Part shown: piece after piece, positions 56,853-64,000 of the stretch
Numbering within the stretch: position 1 is the stretch's first letter
How the letters are laid out: every line of letters starts with the position of its first letter
Assembly (NCBI RefSeq): GCF_001579175.1
Contig: NZ_KQ970762.1
Location: 12,690 to 76,689 of the forward strand
DNA length: 64,000 nt
Direction of reading: 5' to 3'
Source of the DNA: Streptococcus oralis
Lineage (GTDB): Bacteria > Bacillota > Bacilli > Lactobacillales > Streptococcaceae
Translations under genes and position numbers: made by a program
Notes under the pieces: model-generated
What the model was told of the DNA's origin: nothing
The model's input: only the letters and a program-made list of their open reading frames with translations
Database searches by the model: none

Positions 56853-57890
56853 TTATTTAACAACAAGCTCGTAGCGAGTTTTGCTGGTGAAAGTTTCCCC
56901 TGCTTTGAGAATGACTTGGTCTTTAAGGTCACTGTGAATGGCATCTGGTAAAGCCTGCGCTTCAAGGGCAATCCCATTGTGCTGTGCCATTGGCTGATCT
57001 CCTATGATGACACTCTCATCCACAAAGTTTGCTGTGTAGACCACAAAGCAAGGGGCCTCTGTCTTGAAAAGCAGGAAACGACCTGAGTTTTGGTCATAAA
57101 GGAAACCAGCATTGTCATGACCTGCAGGAAGAGCAAATGGGTGATCCAAACCAGATACCAACTGGATTTGCTCATCTTCCTCTGCAAAGATATCCTTCAA
57201 CAAAGCACCATTGTAGATGTGTTTCACCACATCACGATCAACATCTGGAGTTTTTGCTGGAACACCGTCGGGAGCGATTGGGTAAATGCCCTCCGTATTT
57301 AGCTGGAAGACATGGCGGTCAATTGTCTGCGTGAAATCACCAGACAAGTTGAAGTAGCTGTGATTAGTTGGATTGACAAGCGTATCCTGATCTGTCGTCA
57401 CCTTATAGCTGACTTCGTAGGCACCAGTTTCTTCCAAGTGGTAGCTGATCCAGATCTTGAGGTTACCAGGGAACCCTCCTGTCCCATCTGTACGCTCTGT
57501 GTAGAGGGTCAAGCCATTGTCGCTCACTTCTACCAATTCAAACAAGCTCGAATCCCAACCTGTTGAACCACTGTGGTTACAGTTGCTAGCATTGTTGACC
57601 TCAAGATTATAGGTCTGGCCATTGAGCTCAAATGTCGCACCTGCAATACGGCCCGCTACAGGACCTACACTTGCTCCATGCTTGGGACTATTGCCTACAT
57701 AGCTAGCAAAATCATCAAAGCCTAAGATAACATTGGCAAAATTTCCAGCCTTGTCAGGTGTGACATAGCGCAAGATGGTCGCACCATAGGTCATGATCTC
57801 TAGCTGGTAACCACCATCAGTCTCAAAGCGATAGGCCAAGACATCCTTGCCCTCATGATTTCCAAATACACGCTCTGTGTATGCTTTCAT
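56853..57890 (-). CDS. galM: Aldose 1-epimerase (mutarotase)
   Basis: 345 aa. Interconverts alpha and beta anomers of galactose and glucose. Family blocks are GASVGPVAGRIAGATFELNG, SNCNHSGSTGWDSSLFE (His catalytic), VNPTNHSYFNLSG (second His), GLDHPFAL and NGIALEAQALPDAIHS (catalytic Glu). ATG 57890 (MKAYTERVFG) is preceded by AGGAG at good distance and gives the normal length; the upstream ATG at 57950 would add 20 residues without a site. Terminal gene of the bga locus. Confidence 0.95.
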   Translation of the reverse strand: MKAYTERVFGNHEGKDVLAYRFETDGGYQLEIMTYGATILRYVTPDKAGNFANVILGFDDFASYVGNSPKHGASVGPVAGRIAGATFELNGQTYNLEVNNASNCNHSGSTGWDSSLFELVEVSDNGLTLYTERTDGTGGFPGNLKIWISYHLEETGAYEVSYKVTTDQDTLVNPTNHSYFNLSGDFTQTIDRHVFQLNTEGIYPIAPDGVPAKTPDVDRDVVKHIYNGALLKDIFAEEDEQIQLVSGLDHPFALPAGHDNAGFLYDQNSGRFLLFKTEAPCFVVYTANFVDESVIIGDQPMAQHNGIALEAQALPDAIHSDLKDQVILKAGETFTSKTRYELVVK

Positions 57891-58036
57891 TTTCATCTCC
57901 TTTTTTCTATTTCTATTAAGTAAACAAACCATAGAGAGTGTATGCACCATCTATGGTTGTAGTTTCTATTTTCAGAATCCTTTGTCAGAAAACCTTGAGT
58001 CTCTTCTTAACAAAAAGGGATTCTTCTATTCTTGTT

Positions 58037-59032
58037 TTATGCTTTTACACGTTCTTTCCATGAAGTTGCTGTTGTTTGAAGAACTTTATTGAGTTCGTCA
58101 ATGTTCTCAAAACCTGTTGTGCGAAGCCATTCACGAGCTGCTGCTTCACCGTCTTTGATGTAGGCTTCAACTGATCCAGCCCAGGTTGCACGTCCGCAAA
58201 GAACTCCGTTGAAGTTTGCGCCTGATTCATGAGCAAAGACAAGTGTTTCTTGGAAGAGTTTAGCTGAAACACCAGCACTCAAGTAAATGTATGGCAAGTT
58301 CGTTGCTTCGTCTTGTGCTTTGAAGAAGGCTGCTGCTGCTTCACGAGTATGGACGATTTCACCATCACCAAAGCCTTCAACGTATTTGACGTTAACTGGA
58401 ACTTCCACTTTCAAGATATCGATGTTAAAGCGTGGGTCTGAGAAGACCTTCATAGCACCGATAACCTTGTGTGGTTTCACTTTGGCATATTCTGCAGAAC
58501 CTGCGTCCGCAATTTTTTCATCGTAAGCCAAGATTTCAAGGAAGAATGGAATGTCTTCCGCCACACACTCTGAACCAATACGTTCGATGTAGGCTTGTTT
58601 TTCTTGGTTGAGTTCGTCAGCGCTGTCTACGTCATAGTAAAGCAAGAACTTAACAGCGTCAGCGCCTTGTTCTTTAATACGTTTGGCAGACCAAACATCC
58701 AAGCAGTCAGGCAAGCGTTTGGTGCTTGTTGTGTCGTAGCCAGTTTTCTCATAAGCAAGGAGAAGACCAGCATTGGCATCAAGCGCTTTTGTAGCTGGAA
58801 GACCATATTCTGGGTCTAGAAGCATTGATGAAGCATATTTAGTCAATTCATCTGCTACCAAGACTTTGAGTTCTTCCATTTGAGCCACTGTTGGCTCTTC
58901 TGTTTGGTATTGAGCCATGAGGCGTTTCAAAGCACCACGTTGGTCAAAGGCAAGAGCTGAGATAACGCCGTTCTCGTCAGAGAGTTTTTGCAAGCAAGCT
59001 ACTTTATTAGGACTTAATTGTAATTTACTCAT
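58037..59032 (-). CDS. lacD: Tagatose 1,6-bisphosphate aldolase
   Basis: 331 aa, class I aldolase of the LacD family. Splits tagatose-1,6-bisphosphate to glyceraldehyde-3-phosphate and dihydroxyacetone phosphate. The conserved Schiff-base region is [18 protein letters not shown] near residue 205, and [15 protein letters not shown] near 25 is diagnostic. ATG 59032 follows AAGGAAGTATCT. A longer frame to 59083 overlaps agaS. Here it sits inside the bga locus next to agaS, which suits a galactosamine/galactose-6-phosphate route. Confidence 0.93.
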   Translation of the reverse strand: MSKLQLSPNKVACLQKLSDENGVISALAFDQRGALKRLMAQYQTEEPTVAQMEELKVLVADELTKYASSMLLDPEYGLPATKALDANAGLLLAYEKTGYDTTSTKRLPDCLDVWSAKRIKEQGADAVKFLLYYDVDSADELNQEKQAYIERIGSECVAEDIPFFLEILAYDEKIADAGSAEYAKVKPHKVIGAMKVFSDPRFNIDILKVEVPVNVKYVEGFGDGEIVHTREAAAAFFKAQDEATNLPYIYLSAGVSAKLFQETLVFAHESGANFNGVLCGRATWAGSVEAYIKDGEAAAREWLRTTGFENIDELNKVLQTTATSWKERVKA

Positions 59033-59042
59033 AGATACTTCC

Positions 59043-60209
59043 TTATTTTTGATAGTCATGAATGATAACACCTTGTACCACACGGTTTACTGTACCTGTA
59101 GGAGACGGTGTATCTGGTTTATTTTCGACCTTAAGTGAAGTCAATAGGGCAAAGAGTTGGGCATAAATGATGTAAGGGAAGACACGGTAAATATCATTCA
59201 AGACTCCACCACAGCCAAGAGCCACTTCTTTGACATTTTCAAGACCAAAGGCTTGATCACTCAAGAGCACAACACGACGAGCAATCTGGTCACCAGCAAC
59301 TTCACGAACCAAGTCCAAGTCGTACTTGCGAGTGTAATCTGTCGTTGTGCCAAAGACCAAAACAACGGTATCTTCGTTGATCAATGATTTTGGACCGTGA
59401 CGGAAGCCGACTGGGCTTTCATACATGGTCGCAACTTGGCCAGCTGTTAATTCCAAAATCTTGAGCTGAGCTTCATGAGCAAGGCCAAAGAAAGGACCAG
59501 CACCAAGATAGATGACGCGGTTAAAGTCAAAGTCTACAAGCTCTTTAACATCTGCTGCATTGTCTAGAACTTTGCGGGCAAGGCTAGTCACAACTTCAAA
59601 ACGTTCAGCTTTCACAGCAAATTCTGTAGGATCAAAGACCAAGAGAGCTGTTAGCATCATCGAAGTAAAGCTAGAAGTCATGGCAAATCCAGCGTCATTG
59701 GAAGCTACTGGTTGCAAAAGCAAGAGACTGCGGTCATCACCATGAGCTTGAAGAGCCAATTTACCTTCTGCAGCACATGTAATGGTCACTTGATAGAGTT
59801 CATCAACCAAGGCTTTGGCCAAATCAACCGTCGCCACACTTTCAGGTGAATTCCCACTACGAGCAAAGGAAACAAGGACAGTCGCCACATCTTTTTTCAG
59901 ATAGGTTTCTGGATTGGCAACAATATCAGTTGTCGCAATGGCATTGAAATTCCATTTGCGTTCGTCATAGACTTCCTTAAAGTAAGGTACCAAGGTGTCT
60001 CCCACATAAGCAGAAGTACCAGCACCCGTCAAGATGACCTTGATATAGTCATGTTTATCAGCGATACCTTGCAAAAAGGTTGCAATTTCTTCTCGTTTTG
60101 CTTGATAGGCTTCAAAAGCCTCTTTCCATACGTCAGGCTGTTGGTAGATCTCACGAGTCGTGATTTCTGCACCCAGTTCAAGTAATTCTTCTTTTGTGTA
60201 ATCTAACAT
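59043..60209 (-). CDS. agaS: AgaS-type sugar isomerase
   Basis: 388 aa with two SIS domains. The first contains [20 protein letters not shown] and [17 protein letters not shown]; the second contains [26 protein letters not shown], where the catalytic Glu and His lie. AgaS deaminates/isomerises galactosamine-6-phosphate to tagatose-6-phosphate. Ten bp ahead of the lacD start. Expressed from the PTS operon or from the 318-bp gap upstream. Confidence 0.9.
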   Translation of the reverse strand: MLDYTKEELLELGAEITTREIYQQPDVWKEAFEAYQAKREEIATFLQGIADKHDYIKVILTGAGTSAYVGDTLVPYFKEVYDERKWNFNAIATTDIVANPETYLKKDVATVLVSFARSGNSPESVATVDLAKALVDELYQVTITCAAEGKLALQAHGDDRSLLLLQPVASNDAGFAMTSSFTSMMLTALLVFDPTEFAVKAERFEVVTSLARKVLDNAADVKELVDFDFNRVIYLGAGPFFGLAHEAQLKILELTAGQVATMYESPVGFRHGPKSLINEDTVVLVFGTTTDYTRKYDLDLVREVAGDQIARRVVLLSDQAFGLENVKEVALGCGGVLNDIYRVFPYIIYAQLFALLTSLKVENKPDTPSPTGTVNRVVQGVIIHDYQK

Positions 60210-60234
60210 TGAGTTCCTCTGTTTCTATTGAAAT

Positions 60235-60263
60235 ATGGGAATGGGAGTCGACCCCATTCCCAT
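60235..60263 (-). other. Strong hairpin in the agaS leader
   Basis: ATGGGAATGGG (60235-60245) and CCCATTCCCAT (60253-60263) form a perfect 11-bp stem around AGTCGAC, 26 bp upstream of agaS. No T-run follows in the direction of transcription, so it is more likely an RNA processing or stability element than a terminator. Confidence 0.7.
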
Positions 60264-60422
60264 GTATATCTATATAAGGTGTTCTAGCGATTGTTGCGCT
60301 GTCACATCATTTTATTGAATGGAGTTCCAACTAAAATCTTGGGGAAAAGTACGATCATCGTCGGAGCACGATTCCATCCTCCTGTCGCCTATTTTCCCTG
60401 TGATTTTTACGTTGTCACATCG
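60264..60422. other. Spacer between agaS hairpin and BOX element
   Basis: About 160 bp with no open frame. The short sequence TGTCACATC occurs twice (near 60300 and 60413). No other feature recognised. Confidence 0.4.
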
Positions 60423-60528
60423 TATACTCAATGAAAATCAAAGAGCAAACTAGGAAGCTAGCCGCAGGCTGTACTTGAGTACGGCAAGGCGACGCTGACG
60501 CGGTTTGAATTTGATTTTTAAAGAGTAT
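60423..60528 (-). repeat. BOX element (boxC-boxA, reverse orientation)
   Basis: About 106 bp. It starts TATACTCAATGAAAATCAAA (boxC end) and finishes with ACGGCAAGGCGACGCTGACG, the classical boxA core used in BOX-PCR, and TTTTTAAAGAGTAT. There is no boxB. It abuts the stop codon of the PTS IIA gene. The second copy is at 29521-29626 in the opposite orientation. Confidence 0.9.
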
Positions 60529-60932
60529 TATTCATCTTCATCATCATCGAAGCCCGCTAACAGGTCGTTGACTTTTACAATGCTTTCTGCAGCACGGTTT
60601 TTATAGTCTGCATCTGCACCTGTAAGGCTCGCATTGATAAATTCAATCACCATTGGAAGATTCATTCCTGCGTAAAGTTCGATGTCACGACCTTCCATGA
60701 TCAGACGGCTCACCACATTACACGGTGTTCCACCAAGGAGATCCGCAAAGACAAGGAAATCATCCAAACCATCAATAGCAGCTTCAAATTTTGCAGTAAA
60801 GTCTTCTGGACCATCTTCTGGAAGAAGAGCTACCGCGTGAATGTTTTCTTGTGGTCCCATAATCATTTCTGTGCTACCCTTGAGTTCTTCACAGAAACGA
60901 CCATGACTCACTAAAATTAAGTGTTTTGCCAT
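60528..60932 (-). CDS. PTS EIIA component, mannose family
   Basis: 134 aa. The N-terminus MAKHLILVSHGRFCEELKGS carries the phosphorylated His10 in VSHG. The rest is the EIIA-Man fold (LLPEDGPEDFTAKFEAAIDG, VFADLLGGTPCNVVSRLIM). It accepts phosphate from HPr and passes it to EIIB. Last PTS gene of the operon (order IIB-IIC-IID-IIA). The C-terminus ends FDDDEDE. Confidence 0.93.
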   Translation of the reverse strand: MAKHLILVSHGRFCEELKGSTEMIMGPQENIHAVALLPEDGPEDFTAKFEAAIDGLDDFLVFADLLGGTPCNVVSRLIMEGRDIELYAGMNLPMVIEFINASLTGADADYKNRAAESIVKVNDLLAGFDDDEDE

Positions 60933-60938
60933 AAGAAA

Positions 60939-61760
60939 TTATGCTCCCATTCCAAGTAAGAATTTACCAATGGCAGAAAGTCCTACTGCAAGGGCAATAA
61001 TGATACCGATAGCTTTTGTAGAAGTCATACCTTTCTTACCAAGCAACCAGAAGATAAAGCCAGTGAAGATTGCTGGAAGCAAACGTGGGAAGATTGTGTT
61101 CAAGATGTCTTGGAAGTCAATCATCTTTTCACCGATTGGCAATTTGTAAGAAATGTCAAAGTTGATCATTGTTGCTACAAGAGCACCCATCATGAAGACA
61201 CCAAGTACAGATGCGGCATCAATCAAAGCCGTCAAAGTACTTTGCATGTTGTTGATAAGGTTAACCCCTTCTTTGTAGGCGAATTCCAACTGTTTCCAAC
61301 GGAAAATGTCATAAGCCACTGCTACCGCAATCCAAAGGAAGATACCCCAAGGTTGGCCTCCAATAGCCATTGTTGCCGCGATAGAACCCATGATAGCTGG
61401 TACAAGTGAACCAAAGATAGTATCTCCAAGAGGAGCAAATGGCCCCATCAAACCAGTCTTGATACCGTTAACGGCATCTTTTGACTCAACCCCATCTTTT
61501 TCTTCTAGAGCAAGGTCAAAACCAACAATAATAGTATGGAAGAAGTTAGAAGTGTTGAAGAATTGAGTATGAACTTTCATCATTTCTTTCAACTCAGGAG
61601 TACCGTCTCCATACATCTTACGCAATTGAGGCAAGAGCATATAAAGGTAACCAGAGGCTTGCATCCGTTCGTAGTTCCAACCCAATTGGAAAGTAAACAA
61701 GCTCCGTTTGTTGATTTGATTAAAATCTTCTTTTGTAAGTTTGTAATTAGAATTCGTCAT
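60939..61760 (-). CDS. PTS EIID component, mannose family
   Basis: 273 aa membrane subunit. Characteristic features are NKRSLFTFQLGWNYERMQAS GYLY near the N-terminus, GIKTGLMGPFAPLGDTIFGS, and C-terminal helices. ATG 61760 (MTNSNYKLT) is chosen; it overlaps the end of the EIIC gene by 14 bp and follows GGGGAAATTGAAG. Confidence 0.92.
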   Translation of the reverse strand: MTNSNYKLTKEDFNQINKRSLFTFQLGWNYERMQASGYLYMLLPQLRKMYGDGTPELKEMMKVHTQFFNTSNFFHTIIVGFDLALEEKDGVESKDAVNGIKTGLMGPFAPLGDTIFGSLVPAIMGSIAATMAIGGQPWGIFLWIAVAVAYDIFRWKQLEFAYKEGVNLINNMQSTLTALIDAASVLGVFMMGALVATMINFDISYKLPIGEKMIDFQDILNTIFPRLLPAIFTGFIFWLLGKKGMTSTKAIGIIIALAVGLSAIGKFLLGMGA

Positions 61761-62652
61761 CTTCAATTTCCCCACTTTCTGACTCTGTAGAAGGTGCTAC
61801 TACAGCCACTTTTTGACTGTTCTTAAAGTGAAGCACTGCTAGGAAGATACCAATAATAGAGATACCAATCATAGACAATCCTTTGAAGTTGTTAACAAAG
61901 CCAATCTTTTGAGCAACATCATCAGGAAGAGTACCAAGGATACCCGCAACAGCGCCACCAAGACCTGTTATATTTGAGTAAAGAACAGTCAACATCGCTG
62001 TCAAACCGAATCCCATTGCAAGGTAGTGAAGGTTACGTTTAACTGGAAGGTAACGAAGTAAGATTGCAAATCCAAGACCTGGAAGCATACGTCCTGCAAG
62101 TGTCAAACCATCTGCAATCCATTGGTATTCTTTAACGAGGTCTACTACCGATTGTACAAAAGCACCACCAAAAGCAAGAGCGAAGAGGACTGGAAGAGCA
62201 CGAGAAAGAGCCCAAGGAACTGCACCAAGTAGATAGTTACGTTCAATTGCTTTGTAGTCAAAGCGCTCAATCGCAGCATCCACACGATGTGCAAAGAAAG
62301 TAGTTGTCATACGTCCAAGAACGTCGAAGTAAGTCAAGAGTGCTGCTACTGGTACAGCGATTGTTGTAACAGCAAGTTCAGCGTCAATCCCTTGAGCTAC
62401 TGAGAAGGCAGTTGCAAGAACTGCACCAGATGTAGCATCAATACGAGAAGCACCACCAAAGGTACCAACTCCGAGAACCAAGAGTTGCAAGCTACCACCG
62501 ACATACAAACCAGTTGTCAAATCTCCCATGACCAAACCAGTAATAAAACCAGCAAATACAGGGGAACCTGCAGATGAAACAATTGTCAACTCATCACAGA
62601 TTTGATAAGCTGAGTACAAAGTGAGAAGTAAAATTTGCCACCATTGTATCAT
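61747..62652 (-). CDS. PTS EIIC component, mannose family
   Basis: 301 aa with about seven hydrophobic helices and the loop GGSLQLLVLGVGTFGGASRIDATSG (about 55-78). It forms the sugar channel with EIID. The C-terminal tail STESESGEIEDDEF is acidic. It lies 26 bp downstream of the EIIB gene. Confidence 0.93.
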   Translation of the reverse strand: MIQWWQILLLTLYSAYQICDELTIVSSAGSPVFAGFITGLVMGDLTTGLYVGGSLQLLVLGVGTFGGASRIDATSGAVLATAFSVAQGIDAELAVTTIAVPVAALLTYFDVLGRMTTTFFAHRVDAAIERFDYKAIERNYLLGAVPWALSRALPVLFALAFGGAFVQSVVDLVKEYQWIADGLTLAGRMLPGLGFAILLRYLPVKRNLHYLAMGFGLTAMLTVLYSNITGLGGAVAGILGTLPDDVAQKIGFVNNFKGLSMIGISIIGIFLAVLHFKNSQKVAVVAPSTESESGEIEDDEF

Positions 62653-62678
62653 AACAATGACCTCCTAAAAAATTTTTC

Positions 62679-63155
62679 CTATTTTAATAAACTCAAAAAG
62701 TCTGATATTGGATCGTTTGGAACCATTTGAGCTGTGAGTTTAACACCTTTTTCTGCCAGTTTGTGGAAGTCTTCCACATCCTTATCTACCACGTTGATAG
62801 AACGTGTGATAGCACGAGTTTCTGGTGTTTGAGACATATTGCCGACATTGAGTGTTTCAAGCGGAACGCCTGCTTCAACCAAACCAAGGAAACGGTCTGG
62901 TTTACGTGCAACGATAAAGAGACGTTGGCTATCGTATTTACCAGCAAGGATATTCGCTGCCGCTTTCTCAATTGGCAAGATACTAAGTTTCACACCTGGT
63001 GGTGTAGCAAGTTTCAAGCCACTCTTTTCAATATCGTTGTTAACGACTTCATCGTCTACAACCATAATGCGCGAAACGTTTAGTTTCCCTGCCCAAAGAT
63101 TGGCTACTTGACCGTGGATCAAACGTCCATCGATACGGCATCCTACAATTGTCAT
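62679..63155 (-). CDS. PTS EIIB component, mannose/sorbose family
   Basis: 158 aa. RIDGRLIHGQVANLWAGKLN contains the phosphorylated His14. Transfers phosphate from EIIA to the incoming sugar. The neighbouring bgaC gene points to a galactose- or N-acetylgalactosamine-related sugar, but specificity is not readable. It overlaps the bgaC stop codon by 3 bp (ATGA). Confidence 0.94.
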   Translation of the reverse strand: MTIVGCRIDGRLIHGQVANLWAGKLNVSRIMVVDDEVVNNDIEKSGLKLATPPGVKLSILPIEKAAANILAGKYDSQRLFIVARKPDRFLGLVEAGVPLETLNVGNMSQTPETRAITRSINVVDKDVEDFHKLAEKGVKLTAQMVPNDPISDFLSLLK

Positions 63156-64000
63156 AAGTTTTCCCCCTTTATGTGTTTTAGTGTAGGTTTACGAGTTAAA
63201 TGAATCTCTTCTTTATATTCACCTTCAGTTTCAAAGATGATGATGCGGTTATCACCTTGCTTGAGATAGCTATGAGGGATATAAAGTGAGAGGGTCGGGC
63301 CGACATTCCAGAAACGTCCTAGGTGACGCCCGTTGACAAAGGCAACTCCCTTACCAAACTCAGATAAATCTAAGTAGGTATCCTTAGGCTCTTCAACGGT
63401 GAAGTCGAAAGCGTAAAAGGCCGGTTGTCCTTCTGTCCATCCTTTTGAAAAATCAATTTTCTCAGGATTATCCAATGGAAGTGGATATTGTTTCCAATTT
63501 AACATGAAGTGTAGATCCTTGCAGACACCTGTACGAATTCCTTTACGTTGCGTATCCGCCAAGAACTTATGCCCATAGTTGACACGCCCCATATTTTCGA
63601 CCAAGATGTCAATCTCTGAAAAACCTTCTCGATTTCCCTGACAGTAGATATCTTCACCAATTTCTGTCTGGTATTGAGTGGCAATCCATTGACCATCTAC
63701 ATAGAGTTGAGCTCGGTCACGTCCATCGATGATACGGAGACGTTCCTCTTCTGCATCCCAACTTGCTTCGGTACGATAAAGAAGGTAGCCATAACTTTGA
63801 CCAAGTTCTTCCATCGCTTTTGGATAGAGGCTTTCAGTTGGACTTGCCAAGCTATCCAGGGTTTCAAACAAGGAAACTTTTTCGACTAGTGGAATGGATT
63901 CCATTTCCATGCTTTCCTTGTAAAGTGGTTCCAACTGTGGATACTCTGGGAAGTGTGTTGCCATCATCTTCTTGACTGCTAGGTATTTAGCAGTTGGATT
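63152..64000 (-). CDS. bgaC: Beta-galactosidase BgaC, GH35 (5' part outside window)
   Basis: The C-terminal 282 residues of a GH35 enzyme; the frame remains open to base 64000. Visible parts are the linker (MEELGQSYGYLLYRTE), the carbohydrate-binding-like domains with RIIDGRDRAQLYVDGQWIAT and EIDILVENMGRVNYGHKFL, and the final jelly-roll with FAFNGRHLG-like GVAFVNGRHLGRFWNVGPTL. Catalytic residues lie upstream of the window. In pneumococcus BgaC is a cell-associated beta-1,3-galactosidase. It heads the PTS-agaS-lacD-galM gene set. Confidence 0.9.
   Translation of the reverse strand, partial: NPTAKYLAVKKMMATHFPEYPQLEPLYKESMEMESIPLVEKVSLFETLDSLASPTESLYPKAMEELGQSYGYLLYRTEASWDAEEERLRIIDGRDRAQLYVDGQWIATQYQTEIGEDIYCQGNREGFSEIDILVENMGRVNYGHKFLADTQRKGIRTGVCKDLHFMLNWKQYPLPLDNPEKIDFSKGWTEGQPAFYAFDFTVEEPKDTYLDLSEFGKGVAFVNGRHLGRFWNVGPTLSLYIPHSYLKQGDNRIIIFETEGEYKEEIHLTRKPTLKHIKGENL

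Overview
The window looks like chromosome from a mitis-group Streptococcus (S. mitis, S. oralis or a close relative of S. pneumoniae). The evidence is a pneumococcus-type maltodextrin locus (malP-malM / malXCD-malAR), a PavB-type surface protein with SSURE repeats beside a two-component system and rpsD, a bgaC/mannose-family PTS locus, two BOX repeats, and low GC with strong AGGAG ribosome binding sites. There are no rRNA or tRNA genes and no CRISPR array.

Layout. 1-7.2 kb: lysine/cell-wall genes (dapL partial, dapH), an EamA transporter, the bifunctional penicillin-binding protein pbp1B, then tyrS and rlmA(II). 7.2-17.0 kb: the maltodextrin regulon, two divergent transcription units whose promoters carry MalR palindromes and CcpA cre-like sites. 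17.06-18.49 kb: an IS861-like IS3-family element that sits in the loop of the malR/yitT terminator and has a nonsense-mutated transposase. 18.5-31.4 kb (mostly minus strand): yitT, aspS, a small XRE-regulated membrane/ABC/CPBP operon, hisS, an MFS transporter, a frameshifted Rgg regulator, a SufT-like protein, a BOX element and ilvD. 31.5-33.3 kb: an SPFH protein plus an Arc-like partner, then rpmF and rpmG.

33.3-40.0 kb is an AT-rich accessory island between rpmG and rpsD. It starts with a solo IS end and finishes with a decayed tyrosine integrase. It holds an AbiD/AbiF-type HEPN gene followed at once by a candidate ~70-nt structured RNA. On the opposite strand is a compact operon of a 573-aa membrane protein, a 58-aa peptide ending in a Trp-Asp-Pro-Pro-Arg-Arg motif, a 154-aa helical protein and a Ycf46-like AAA+ ATPase, with a separate 158-aa gene beyond a terminator. 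I do not recognise this operon as a described system. It is the best candidate for something new in the window.

40.0-50.4 kb: rpsD, a two-component system (hk08/rr08-like), pavB, KtrAB potassium uptake, a nucleoside phosphorylase, a lipoprotein and an acetyltransferase. 50.5-53.7 kb: a persulfide-detoxification operon (three rhodanese units and a CoA-disulfide reductase) behind a CsoR/CstR-type operator, with ybaK and cstR on the other strand. 53.8-56.8 kb: small membrane proteins, one frameshifted, and a VOC-family enzyme. 56.8-64.0 kb: the bgaC galactoside locus, with beta-galactosidase, IIB-IIC-IID-IIA of a mannose-family PTS, agaS, lacD and galM all on the minus strand.

From memory of pneumococcal gene order, the two flanks of the island (dapH..rpmG and rpsD..bgaC) lie on opposite sides of the replication origin, so the island may mark an inversion junction. 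This is inference and not shown by the window alone.
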